Of a stretch of 31,582 nucleotides of DNA, positions 30,872 to 31,582 are shown one piece after another. A program made the position numbers and the translations under genes. The DNA lies in contig JBHJMP010000378.1 of NCBI GenBank assembly GCA_043381765.1, positions 1-31,582 on the forward strand. Direction: 5' to 3'. The notes under the pieces are model-generated. The model was given only the letters and a program-made list of their open reading frames with translations, did no database searches and was not told where the DNA came from. Origin of the DNA: Collodictyon triciliatum (Eukaryota > CRuMs). Positions within the stretch are counted from its first letter, which is position 1. Each line of letters starts with the position of its first letter.

Positions 30872-31481
30872 CTGAATCTTTTATTGAGAGACAAATATTA
30901 TCTAAGCCCATCTGATAAAGTATTCATTTAATTACATTTTGCCTCATTTGAGAGCTATTAAATTTATAATTCCCCTGCAATTCCACATAGTTTTTATGTT
31001 TCGCGAGATTTATTATTGAGAGGCTCACAAAAGAAAGGATAATATGATAGGGATACTCGAAATTTATGATTTTTACGTTTTCAATCCATGGGATTAAAGA
31101 TCTCACTAGCTTTTGATTTTAAGATTATTTTTATTAGAAAAACTATATTGATTTATTGCATCACAAAGGAGATTAAGTCAAGATGATTATTCATATAAAC
31201 TTTTCTGACTGAACGATACAAGTGAAAAAAAAAGTATAAATAATGAATAAGCGGATGACGCTTAAACGAAATTGAGGTTATGTATAGTAAGTGTAAAAAT
31301 TAATAATTAAATTAATAATTAAATAAATGCTAGTGTACATAAACCAAAATGCTTTACTTCTGTGATATATGACGTCAGAAGATCCATCCGCGACCTCCAC
31401 ACTGGAACTTTATACTTTTCTCTCTCTTCAAACACCTCTAATTACATTAGAAAAATTACTAAAACAATAGAATCGTTCACA
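30872..31481. other. Probable upstream introns/exons of the minus-strand gene
   Basis: AT-rich, with one GC-richer block at 31363-31435 that is open on minus and bounded by AG and GT signals. It probably belongs to the unrecognised gene downstream, but the chain of exons could not be fixed. Confidence 0.35.
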
Positions 31482-31504
31482 ACAACAACAACAACAACAA
31501 CAAC

Positions 31505-31582
<78 letters not shown>
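31482..31582. repeat. CAA then TAA microsatellite at window edge
   Basis: About eight CAA units are followed by TAA units to the end of the window. This is the complementary-strand form of the TTA arrays seen in VPS53 and the NHL gene. Confidence 0.95.

Overview
The window is nuclear DNA of a eukaryote. Protein-coding genes are split by many short introns, mostly GT-AG and AT-rich, and there are two nuclear-type tRNA genes with internal promoter boxes, one of them with a canonical intron after position 37. TAA, TAG and TGA all serve as stops, so the code looks standard. Dense introns, abundant simple repeats, a six-membrane-span single-domain nucleotide cyclase and a plant-like VPS53 suggest a unicellular eukaryote (protist). 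A rhizarian is one possibility, but the lineage cannot be fixed from sequence alone. Four N runs interrupt the sequence, three next to simple repeats.

Layout from left to right: (1) VPS53 on minus, 19 coding exons, 5732 to 166. (2) A divergent spacer, then a guanylyl-cyclase-like membrane protein on plus, 5 exons, 6769-9197. (3) tRNA-Lys(UUU), 9442-9514. (4) A six-repeat NHL propeller protein on plus, 9665-11503. (5) A sphingolipid delta-4 desaturase (DES1) on minus, 13262-11903, convergent with the NHL gene. (6) Two tandem choline-transporter-like (CTL/SLC44) paralogues on minus, A at 18015-14364 (5' end and two internal exons missing) and B at 24048-20049 (17 exons). Between them lie tRNA-Arg(CCU), which carries a 12-nt intron, and a 31-bp poly-A insertion with a 16-bp target-site duplication. 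(7) CSN5, the JAMM deneddylase subunit of the COP9 signalosome, minus, 27193-24894, 8 exons. (8) A PDRG1-like prefoldin-family gene on plus, 27917-29012, divergent from CSN5. (9) The 3' part of an unrecognised multi-exon gene on minus, 29902-30871.

These genes do not form an operon-like pathway. They cover vesicle tethering, cyclic-nucleotide signalling, sphingolipid synthesis, choline-type transport, protein turnover and a chaperone-like factor, as expected for an ordinary eukaryotic locus. Exon models were built by eye from splice signals, reading phase and recalled family sequence; no alignment was run. The points most worth checking are the Arg-to-Lys change in the cyclase active site, the tandem CTL pair with a GT-to-GC donor change, and the tiny retroposed insertion. 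I saw no evidence for a wholly new system.
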